From NCBI RefSeq assembly GCF_000330505.1, contig NW_004443755.1, forward strand, positions 54,783 to 71,745: a stretch of DNA of 16,963 nt. The letters run 5' to 3'. This document shows positions 9,585 to 16,577 of the stretch, in pieces. Source of the DNA: Entamoeba invadens IP1 (taxonomy: Eukaryota; Evosea; Mastigamoebida; Endamoebidae). The stretch's first letter is position 1. Every line of letters starts with the position of its first letter. Made by a program: the position numbers and the translations under genes. Below the pieces are notes generated by a model. It made no database searches. It saw only the letters and a program-made list of their open reading frames with translations, and was not told the origin of the DNA.

Positions 9585-10560
9585 GGATGAATAATAAAGT
9601 TCAGAACAAAAACTTCATGATAAAACGGGTCTTATTTTTTAACTGATATTATTATAGTAGAAACCAGTTTGAAATTTTTGAAAAAGTAATTATTTTTGTT
9701 TTTGAGACGTTTTGTTCAAGTTTAAGAACAAATTTCTAATAAAAACACAATAAAATGGATACTTCATTCAGAAATGTTATTATACTAATAAATTATAACA
9801 CTTTTAGTATTATTTTTAATATCCTTAACACAATTGGAAATCAGTTATGAAGTGAATTTTTATTTTTTTACTTTGTTTTTTATCCCTTTTTTTATTTTTT
9901 AGTAAATTTTTAAAAAGAATTACAATTAAAAATAAGAAAAAACACGAGGGTATTATTTTAGGTTTAATGCTCAATGTACAAATGTTCGAAAAGATACAAA
10001 TAATCAAGGTAAATATGATAAAAATCCATTTTTAGTTAAAACAGGTAGTTTTTGAACAATTCATTGATTCAAAATATGAAATTTTTATTTAATTCAAACA
10101 CCCCTAACTTATTGTATTCGAAACAAAAAAAAGATCCAAAAGAATTTGCAAAATTAATTAAAAAGAATAATAATATCATTACAAAAGAATGAACAATTTG
10201 TTGTTTAACCTTCATTCCAGCACAATTATCTTGCATTCCAATCAAAGCCACTTTATTTAAACAAATAAGTAATATGAAAAACTGATTTTTCATGAAAAAA
10301 ATGAAGAATCATTATTTTTATTTAAAACTTCATATTTAGTTTCATTTCGAATAATTCATTTATTTTGCAGTTAAAAATAGATAGGATTCTTTCAATAAGA
10401 TCTACATTATTATATTTAATAATACAAATCTTTAGTATACTTAAATTTAATAAAAATAAATAAAATAAGTAACTATAAATATACTATTAAAATATAAAAA
10501 ATATAGTTTCAATTTCTCTTCAAAAGTTATATTAAAAAGAATTAAATATAACTCATTTTA
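9585..10560. other. AT-rich intergenic DNA with weak small ORFs
   Basis: The left end should hold the Cdc25 promoter and the right end the 3' region of the TLDc-like gene. The only item of note is a 74-codon ATG-started minus-strand ORF at 10069-10293 with two hydrophobic stretches, listed separately at low confidence. Another ORF at 9825-10007 is a lysine/isoleucine-rich translation of A/T runs and I do not believe it. I see no repeat or RNA gene. Confidence 0.5.
10069..10293 (-). CDS. Doubtful small hydrophobic ORF, 74 aa
   Basis: An ATG-started ORF opens with a signal-peptide-like segment (MKNQFFILLICLNKVALIG), then QDNCAGMKVKQQ, then a strong hydrophobic stretch (VMILLFFLINFANSFGSFF). 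If translated it would be a tiny membrane or secreted protein. Against it, AT-rich DNA readily encodes Phe/Ile/Leu/Asn-rich peptides by chance, no family is recognised and the second half is low in complexity. It could be the first exon of a decayed secreted-protein gene. I keep it only as a possibility. Confidence 0.2.
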   Translation of the reverse strand: MKNQFFILLICLNKVALIGMQDNCAGMKVKQQIVHSFVMILLFFLINFANSFGSFFCFEYNKLGVFELNKNFIF

Positions 10561-11439
10561 TTACTTCAATGAAAAAAATATGAACCTCTGCACCCAAAAT
10601 TTCTTGTCCATATTAAATCGTTCCGTTTCGACGATTTGGTCGTACGAAAAGGACCCTTTTCTATTTGAATCTTTCTTCTCAATGCAGAACGTTTCATCAC
10701 AGATAGAGAACAGTAAATCGTCGATATCGTCCGTTTCAAAGTAAAAGGCACTTTTATTTCCGTTTTTCCGGATATTGTACTTAACCAGATCCCCGTTTTG
10801 TTCCATAATAAAAATGAATGAGTCGTAATCGGGGATGTCGTCTCCGACTTGACGAATTGGTTTATATAACACACTGCCAAATTTGTGGTGGTTTTCGTCA
10901 GTTATGACAACACAAAGAGGGCCTTGATTTATTATCACATCCATCTCTCGTGTGCCAATATTCCAGTCTTGCGAGTTACTATCAAAGACTATTGGCCCGA
11001 TTTTCTTCCCACTCACCCGTTCGATCCAATTTTGTTGCTGGAAGTCTAGCAGTGGATTTTCCATTAAAATGTGATTTGCACCCAAAACGGTTGGATGTGG
11101 GTATACGGTGATCTGCTCTTTTCTTTGGTTATTCATTTGGAGGATTTTTTCGTATTGTAATTTCTCGTATGAATAATAAGAAAGCTCATTTGTGATAGTT
11201 TGGTCGAGCGAACGAATGAAACACTGAAGATCTGTTAGTGTTTGTGAACACAATTGACTTTTAGTGACATTCTGTCCTAATTTCTGAAGGATCAAATCAA
11301 CAAATTCAATGGTTTGTGTGGTGTAGTCGATGTTGTAATCAATTGGATTCCTCCCAGTCGTGTAATTTCGAACAGCAGAATTTGCTCGAGAAGTTAATAA
11401 AGTGAGTTGGTCGATGGACTGAAGCATTTGAGTGTTCAT
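10561..11439 (-). CDS. TLDc-domain-like protein, 292 aa
   Basis: The N-terminal 130 residues are probably helical, with a coiled-coil-like stretch around 85-108 (YEKLQYEKILQMNNQRKEQ). From about residue 132 the sequence follows the TLDc pattern used by many Entamoeba proteins: W138, PIVFDS (149-154), W159, PLCVVITDENHHKFGSVLY (174-192), DSFIFIME (206-213), GDLVKY, then a late strand region ending WVQRFIFFSLK. TLDc domains elsewhere occur in oxidation-resistance proteins (OXR1, NCOA7, TLDC1) and in regulators of the V-ATPase; most Entamoeba copies have no assigned role, so I give none. There is no signal peptide or membrane span, so it is probably cytosolic. The ATG is close to a TATA-like CTATAAAAAG (minus strand, 11451-11460), which fits a very short leader or a coincidental match. 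Assignment rests on pattern resemblance by eye. Confidence 0.75.
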   Translation of the reverse strand: MNTQMLQSIDQLTLLTSRANSAVRNYTTGRNPIDYNIDYTTQTIEFVDLILQKLGQNVTKSQLCSQTLTDLQCFIRSLDQTITNELSYYSYEKLQYEKILQMNNQRKEQITVYPHPTVLGANHILMENPLLDFQQQNWIERVSGKKIGPIVFDSNSQDWNIGTREMDVIINQGPLCVVITDENHHKFGSVLYKPIRQVGDDIPDYDSFIFIMEQNGDLVKYNIRKNGNKSAFYFETDDIDDLLFSICDETFCIEKKDSNRKGSFSYDQIVETERFNMDKKFWVQRFIFFSLK

Positions 11440-12257
11440 TTATTTTAATTCTTTTTATAGCTTTCAATATTTTTAAAAATTTTTAAAAAATTTTGATTTT
11501 GTCTTAAAGTGAGAAAGAGGACAAATGCAAAAAGAAGTTAAAAAAGAAAGTTAATTACCAGAATATAATCACCGAGATAACAACTTATTTATTTTCGTTT
11601 TGAAAGACAAAACAGACCAACATTGTAATATTATGTATGTTTGATGTATTTTTAAATAAGAATTGAATGATCTCATCATAGTAGACCAAAATTGTGAAAT
11701 AAATAATAATAAAAAATATAAAAATAACTTACTCTTTTTATATTTTAACTGTTCTATATGGAATAAAAAATAAAAAGTCAGTTAAAAAACACACTTTGAG
11801 CTTATACAACACTCTTATCAATTTGTGACTTTTTTAATTAGTATTTATAATAAAATAATTATAGCTTTTAAAACAATTTATTTCAGTTGTTTTCTGGTCA
11901 TATTTATTAGTTCCTAATAATCATTTTTTAATAACTGTTGTCATGATAATTTGGTCAATTAAAAATGTTGAAACATTAACACTGTTGACAAACTCATTTT
12001 AATTATTTTCTATTTACCAATAAGTTACAAATAGTTGTTATGAATTGTTAATATATCATATTATATAATATAATTTACTATTATTTACATATATATATCA
12101 ATTAACTATATTTAATTATATTTGATTGTATTTTATTATATTATAATGTTTTTTAGTTTTATAATTTTTATATTTTTTTATTATACCCTAAAATCCCATA
12201 ATTCATAATATACAAATATTATTGAGTAAATAACAATACATTAAATAATTAATAAGC
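11440..12257. other. AT-rich intergenic DNA upstream of TLDc-like gene
   Basis: This region should hold the TLDc-like gene's promoter. GAAAGAGG occurs at 11513-11520, a motif shared with the upstream regions of the two PMP3-like genes. The part from about 12030 to 12185 is almost pure A/T with alternating TA runs and could be an easily melted or scaffold-type tract. I see no gene. Confidence 0.5.
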
Positions 12258-12440
12258 AAGTAATCGAGTGTGACCAACTCAATTCGTCACCAGTATTAAA
12301 TGCAAGAAGATTCATTTGGCTGAGCTCGTTTGAATAAGACTGACGCTCGTTGAAATAAAGAAGGCCCTGTCCTCTTGACGCCTTTGATCTGCCCGTCGGG
12401 CTAGAGGTCTTTGGCCGAAGCAACACGGCTATATTTTTAG
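12258..12440. ncRNA. Candidate structured RNA in a GC-rich island
   Basis: Within DNA that is about 80% A+T, bases 12363-12429 reach about 63% G+C (42 of 67). Nested inverted repeats give one long stem: GGCC (12363-12366) with GGCC (12413-12416), CCTCT (12371-12375) with AGAGG (12403-12407), and GCCC (12391-12394) with GGGC (12398-12401) around a 3-base loop. Further hairpins are GTGAC/GTCAC (12270-12290) and GCCG/CGGC (12414-12429), the latter overlapping the long stem. A five-T run follows at about 12434 on the plus strand, like a Pol III terminator, which hints at plus-strand transcription. The minus strand is open for about 100 codons, but its only ATG is deep inside. I compared it from memory with tRNA, 5S, U1, U2, U4, U5, U6, U3, SRP and RNase P motifs and found no convincing match. 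It could also be a fragment of a mobile element. Confidence 0.4.
12324..12360. repeat. Imperfect direct repeat within the GC-rich island
   Basis: GCTCGTTTGAATAAG (12324-12338) and GCTCGTTGAAATAAAG (12345-12360) are near-identical, with starts 21 bases apart. They lie just before the GC-rich stem. They may be duplicated protein-binding sites or an internal duplication of the putative RNA. Confidence 0.45.
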
Positions 12441-13262
12441 ACAAGAATTTATATATATTGATTGTGTTGTTGTTGAATAATGTAGTCCTCTGTGATTTAA
12501 AAATTGATTGAAATCATTCAAATTTTAGTGGTTTTATTCAATTTTAATTTGTAATATAAATTAAAAAGGAAAAATATGAGATAATTATTTCTAACATTTG
12601 TTATAATCACTAATAATACTTAGACCAAAAGTTTACTTAAATTAATAATTAATTTAACTTAATAAATTTGTTATTATTATTATTTAACGATTTTTATGAA
12701 TTTTTACAATGTGGTTGACATTTTTTTTCTTAATAAAAAATGGCAATTTACATTTTTTATATTATTCTTTGTTTGAGTACATTATCATCCGATTTGATGT
12801 ATTTTGTGTGTTTGTATGTATTTTTTAGTAAATTATAACTATTCTATTATTATTTCTAATATTAGAATTATACATTTATACTAATATTTTTGAATGGAAT
12901 TTCCAAATATTTTACTTTAAAAACAGAAAAGTAAAAAATTCGTTTTTTTGAATTTATAATTTACCCCAAAAATATTTTTAAACGACAAACAAGGCTGTTA
13001 ATTTTACGCGTTTAAAGTCTGTCTTAGCGGGAAAATAAAAAACATCCCTCTTTCGAAAAACAACAACATTCAAAACACGACTAATCAATTTGAGTTCCTC
13101 TGATATAAACATGAAAATATCTAAAAAGAAGTTTTTCGAGAATTGTTAGATTTTTCATTCACATTGATAATTGAAGAATAAGCTATAATTTATAATATAA
13201 TTTTCTTATATTTCCGAGTCGTTAAGAAAAACAATTTGAAAGAGGAAAACCGCTTTCTATGC
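12441..13262. other. AT-rich intergenic DNA upstream of first PMP3-like gene
   Basis: No gene is seen. The right third is richer in G+C islands and probably regulatory: ACGCGT around 13006, GCGGGAAA at 13028-13035, CCTCTTTC at 13047-13054 and GAAAGAGG at 13238-13245. The last two are the same motif in opposite orientation. Confidence 0.5.
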
Positions 13263-13310
13263 AAAACCATTTTCTATATAAAGTTTCGAAAACTTTAAAA
13301 TTCATAATTC
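13263..13310 (+). promoter_or_regulatory. Core promoter of first PMP3-like gene (TATA + Inr)
   Basis: TATATAAAG at 13275-13283 is followed by AAAATTCA at 13297-13304, an almost exact Entamoeba initiator (AAAAATTCA). The ATG is at 13311, which implies a leader of only a few bases, as is usual in this genus. The block from 13263 is nearly the same as the one before the second PMP3-like gene (16006-16026): AAAAC, ATTTT, one variable base, TATATAAA. Confidence 0.7.
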
Positions 13311-13562
13311 ATGACTGACCCAGTATTGATCATCTTGGCTATTTTCTTCCCACCAATTGCACTTTGTGTGAAGTATGGTACATGCAATGGCGATGTCTGC
13401 CTTAACGTCTTCCTTTGTATGTTCTGCTGTGGATGGGGAGGAATCATTCACGCTCTTATCAAGGTATGTGAGGAATAGTCGAATACTTTATAGAACTTTC
13501 TTTATTTTTATGTTATTTTATTTCTTTAGAGAACACAAAATACAATCATTTTAATACATTAA
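13311..13562 (+). CDS. PMP3: PMP3/UPF0057 membrane proteolipid, one intron
   Basis: Exon 1 (13311-13463) encodes 51 residues beginning MTDPVLIILAIFFPPIAL and containing KYGTCNGDVCLNVFL and GWGGIIHALIK. These match the PMP3 family plan: a hydrophobic helix with FPP, a short polar loop with a D, then a second helix ending in GxIHA. PMP3 proteins are about 55-residue, two-helix plasma-membrane proteins linked in yeast and plants to ion balance and membrane potential; the role here is inferred from the family. Exon 2 (13530-13562) adds RTQNTIILIH, giving 61 residues. Splicing is supported because ALIK+RTQ aligns with ALVK-LTQ of the second copy. Unspliced reading would end ALIKVCEE (55 residues, stop at 13476-13478), also plausible. 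The protein is unusually rich in cysteine (CMFCC). It is too short for ordinary ORF cut-offs. Confidence 0.85.
13464..13529 (+). other. Intron of first PMP3-like gene, 66 bp
   Basis: It begins GTATGT directly after the AAG codon and ends TTTCTTTAG. Both ends and the length are normal for Entamoeba introns. Removing it joins K51 to RTQ, which restores the alignment with the intronless paralogue (KLTQD). The intron reaches a stop codon after four codons (V-C-E-E), so retention would also yield a complete protein. Confidence 0.75.
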
Positions 13563-14230
13563 GACATCAATTTTATAATAATTATTTATAAACACATAAA
13601 GTTAACATTGCCACTTTCAATTAAAACATGTATTATATTGTTGATATTATTAATAATTTCGTGAAATTATAATTTACAAATCTAACTTTAACCAAATTTC
13701 TTTTATTATTATTACACTAAGCAATTCAAATTGAAAAAATCAATTTGATGTTTTAATTGTAAATATATATTTTGTTTTTAATGTGGTTAACGACCGATTT
13801 ATTGAAAATTGATAATTTTAGTTTCATTTGTATTGGTGTTTAACAATTTAAACATTATCATTTGAAATAAAACGTTATGTACTATGATCGTTTTGAATTT
13901 TTCAAAACTTTGTTATATGTTAGAATTATCATTATTCATTTTTCCCCTGATAATTTAAATGAAAAAGATTTTTACAAAGAGAACAGTTTAAATATTAAAT
14001 GATTTAAATTGTTGAACTGGTAAGATATAAACATTTATTTAAAATAAATCAATATAAAATTTGAACAAAAGGATAAATACACAAGTTTAATACAATATAC
14101 AAAAATACTAAAATAGTATAATTTCAATCATACAATTTTATATAATGTATTAAATTCAGACAATAACAATGAAATAATCAAACAAAAAATACCGTTGATT
14201 AACATTTTTATGACATTAATAATACTTAAG
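13563..14230. other. AT-rich intergenic DNA
   Basis: This is the 3' flank of the first PMP3-like gene, followed by A/T-rich sequence with no ORF of note, no RNA-like island and no repeat that I can support. It ends at the TA target site of the MITE. Confidence 0.55.
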
Positions 14231-14416
14231 TACAGTAAAACCTCCCAAGAGCGGTACCTCCCAAGAGTGGGTTCTCTCAAGAGCGGGCATTTTTTAGACC
14301 GAAACTAAAAACAGAGTTCTCTATCGAGCGGTTTTTAAGGTTTGATTGGCTAAAAATGCCCGCTCTTGAGAGAACAAAATTCCCACGCCCTCCCGCTCTT
14401 GGGAGGTTTTACTGTA
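14231..14416. mobile_element. MITE of Tc1/mariner superfamily, pogo/Tigger-like
   Basis: A 182-bp element runs from C14233 to G14414 and is flanked on both sides by TA (14231-14232 and 14415-14416), the expected target duplication. Its ends are inverted: the outer 22 bases start CAGTAAAACCTCCCAAGAG and are identical on both sides. After a divergent 16-17 bases the match resumes for more than 20 bases (GTTCTCTCAAGAGCGGGCAT then a T run). CAGT with AACC-type termini and a TA duplication are typical of pogo/Tigger elements. The left arm iterates a 13-16 base unit four times (CTCCCAAGAGCGG, CTCCCAAGAGTGG, CTCTCAAGAGCGG, CTCTATCGAGCGG), possibly transposase-binding repeats. There is no room for a transposase, so it is non-autonomous. 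The high arm identity suggests a fairly recent insertion. Confidence 0.88.
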
Positions 14417-15600
14417 GTTATTCAATTAAAAATAGAAATCCAAAAGTTTGAAAATAATAATCGAAACTTAATTTATTAAAATTATCGTTTGGAAGATTAA
14501 AAATACATATGATATTATTTTGATTTAGAACCAATTAGTAAACAATGTCTTTTCTTCAAAGGAGTTCCCACTTTAGATATCAACAACAGAAATGTATCAG
14601 GAATTTTTTTCGGAATGCCAATAAATTATCGATTTAGCTTTTTACCTTTTTATGAATTTTTTTCAATTCTTTAAAAATAATATTTTGTTATTTTGCAAAA
14701 AGAACAACGTTAAAAACTGGCTCTAGTATTTATCACTTTCCTAATTAAAATCGTATTATTTTTTTTGTTGAAGATAATATAATAGGTATATTTTTGATAA
14801 TTTTATACAACAAAAAAATAAGTTAATTAAATAATTGCATAATTGACAAATTTTGATTAATAATTAATAACTCATGTTTTTTCAAGGAAATTATTTTTAT
14901 TAAATACCGTTAATTGTTGAATTATAAAAACATGTTAATTGTTTAATGTGAAAAATATTGAATATTGGATCAAATATCATTTATATCGGAATATTAATGC
15001 TTATTTAATATTTTGTATCAATTTCAATTATTTGTTTCAGTATTTTAATTACATATTATATTGATTACAAATATTAATTTAACATTAATAGGTTGTATCA
15101 AACTGAATTTTAATTCGTATAAATTATTCAAACAGTTTTAATAATTACTGAGTCTATTATTACCATTCGAAAATCGTTTTAGTATTTTTTGAATAAGTTC
15201 CAAATGTCTCTTTTCGAAGATTTAAAACATTTGAAAATGTTATAGCATAAATAATCATTCTCATATAATAATAGTTACTATTTTATTAGTTTTTTAGAAC
15301 AAGAAAAGAAACTTTAAGTTGTGGCTATTTGTAAAAACACTGTTTAAAATTTAATAACAATTTAGTAAGATAAAATAGATTTTTTTGCGTACTTTTACCA
15401 TCACAAAAAATGGATCTTTTGAAAGAGGGATGTTTAATTATAGTTTTTTCTGGTGTTTTTGTTAACAACACAAAAGTGCACAATTTAAAAAAAATAAATA
15501 TTTTGTTACTATAATATATTATTACTTGTTAATTACAATAACTACAACAACTTTTTTGGGTTTTATTGTAAAAAAATAAGAAAAGAAAAAAACGAACCAT
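14417..15600. other. AT-rich intergenic DNA
   Basis: Mostly A/T-rich with no believable gene. One point of interest is GAAAGAGGGATGTTT at 15421-15435, the exact reverse complement of 13040-13054 upstream of the first PMP3-like gene. A short ATG ORF at 15410 (34 codons) covers that motif but looks like chance. Confidence 0.5.
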
Positions 15601-15946
15601 CAAACATCACAGCCAAGTGTTTTGAAAAGACCCGCATTATCAGCTGAATGGGGTGGCATAATGAAATGGTAGTTAGACTAAATTAAGCTTAAAAAAAATG
15701 AATACTGTCCTAATAAACCCGAATATTGTAGTTAATTTGAAGTGTGAGACCGTCTTTTTTGTCCCCAATATAAAAACTGAAAATAACTATTTTTGTTCAA
15801 AAATGGATAATAAGTTCCACAAAACAATATCAGATTTCGGGATTATAACGATACTAAATGGTATTTCCTCTCCAATTCCATTGGCGAAAAAATGTAAGGA
15901 AGCGTTATTTTTGATTCAAATATATCGGATAAACAAATGTTAGTAG
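15601..15946 (+). pseudogene. Possible decayed coding fragment
   Basis: A+T is visibly lower here than on either side. An ATG ORF at 15698-15943 gives 81 residues. Its second half reads KTISDFGIITILNGISSP followed by IPLAKK. This faintly recalls the activation segment of a protein kinase (DFG ... G-x-x-P-I-x-x-A-P-E), but the spacing is too short, no HRD catalytic loop precedes it and APE is not intact. If the resemblance is real, this is a broken kinase remnant; if not, it is a small unknown gene or chance. The upstream part (15605-15665) is locally GC-richer, with no clear reading frame. Confidence 0.2.
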
Positions 15947-16053
15947 TGTATATATAATTACCGATAACACAACATCTTTGATTTGTTGATTAAAAAAGAA
16001 AAGATAAAACATTTTGTATATAAAAGAACATTTTAAACTCCAAAACACATTAA
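15947..16053 (+). promoter_or_regulatory. Core promoter of second PMP3-like gene
   Basis: TATATAAAAG at 16017-16026 starts 37 bases before the ATG at 16054, almost exactly the spacing in the first copy (36 bases). The preceding AAAACATTTTG (16006-16016) also matches the first copy with one indel and one change. The initiator is less clear; AAAACACATT just before the ATG is the likely start region. Confidence 0.6.
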
Positions 16054-16221
16054 ATGGCCGACGTTGGATTGATCATCTTAGCTCTTTTCTGCCCAGCAAT
16101 TTCATTGTGCTGCAAATACAAAGAATGCAACGCTGATGTCTGTGTCTGTCTCCTCCTCGAAATGTTCTGCTGTGTATGGGGTGGTGTCATTTATGCTTTG
16201 GTGAAGTTAACACAAGACTAG
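16054..16221 (+). CDS. PMP3: PMP3/UPF0057 membrane proteolipid, second copy, 55 aa
   Basis: An intronless 55-residue protein begins MADVGLIILALFCPAISLC and continues with KYKECNADVC and MFCCVWGGVIYALVKLTQD. It aligns end to end with the product at 13311-13562, with shared LIILA, KY-x-x-CN-x-DVC, MFCC-x-WGG-x-I-x-AL-x-K and TQ. Two hydrophobic helices flank a short polar loop, as in the PMP3 family, so it is expected in the plasma membrane or another membrane. The family's FPP is changed to FCP, and the Cys content is high. The two copies lie on one strand about 2.5 kb apart with matching promoters, which points to tandem duplication with later divergence. The intron of the first copy is absent here, so it was gained or lost after duplication, or retrocopying occurred. 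Confidence 0.85.
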   Translation: MADVGLIILALFCPAISLCCKYKECNADVCVCLLLEMFCCVWGGVIYALVKLTQD

Positions 16222-16372
16222 TAAATCATTTCGGAATTGTTTTATTGTTTTGTTGAATAGATATATAAGAAAACCTTCGAGTAGTTATTATTACAATATT
16301 TCGAATTATTTTGATTAAAATTTTATCAAATTTTAGTTGTTAGACTGACTTTGTTAAAGTTTGTTGTTAAAA
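16222..16372. other. 3' flank of second PMP3-like gene
   Basis: Short AT-rich stretch between the stop codon and the inverted-repeat element. TTTTATTG runs follow the stop and may belong to the poly(A) region. No gene is seen. Confidence 0.5.
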
Positions 16373-16577
16373 GTTGTCCCAGTCGCCAACGTTGTCCTTT
16401 TTATCAATTTACACACAAATAATTGTTTAAAACCCCGGGAATTAAATAAAAATTGAAAAATTGGGAAAAATTGGGAAAAACTGAAACGACGATTTTTTAA
16501 TTTTTCGAACATGATCCCGATATTTTCCAATTTTCATTGAAAAAAAAAGCCGAGGACAACGTTGGCGACGGGACAAC
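16373..16577. mobile_element. Inverted-repeat element, candidate MITE, about 205 bp
   Basis: The left end (16373-16398) and the right end (16553-16577) are inverted copies of a 25-26 base sequence: GTTGTCCC, an optional A, then GTCGCCAACGTTGTCCT. They differ by one inserted base. Each arm holds the heptamer GTTGTCC twice. The arms are much richer in G+C than the interior, which carries a weaker inner inverted repeat (TGAAAAATTGGGAAAA against TTTTCCAATTTTCA). No coding capacity is present. A target duplication is not clear: GACTGACT (16343-16350) and GACTTACT (16585-16592) differ by one base but lie outside the arms. Superfamily unassigned. Confidence 0.65.

Noticed and set aside
9825..10007. 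Minus-strand 60-codon ORF
   Set aside because: Composed of A/T-run codons (Lys, Ile, Phe, Leu) with no recognisable pattern.
10566..10880. Overlapping minus-strand ORF of 104 codons within the TLDc-like gene
   Set aside because: It is in a different frame of the same strand as a longer, domain-bearing ORF.
12030..12185. Near-pure A/T tract as a replication origin or centromere
   Set aside because: Such tracts are common in this AT-rich sequence and nothing specific marks this one.
12258..12440. Known RNA identities for the GC-rich island (tRNA, 5S, U1, U2, U4, U5, U6, U3, SRP, RNase P)
   Set aside because: No diagnostic motif was convincing: no B box, no U2 branch-binding sequence, no U6 core, no clear U5 loop, no SRP helix 8 motif and no box C/D pair.
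12241..12444. Minus-strand 67-codon ORF over the GC-rich island
   Set aside because: It opens at a TTG, not ATG; its only Met is two thirds of the way through. The composition is better explained by a structured RNA or repeat fragment.
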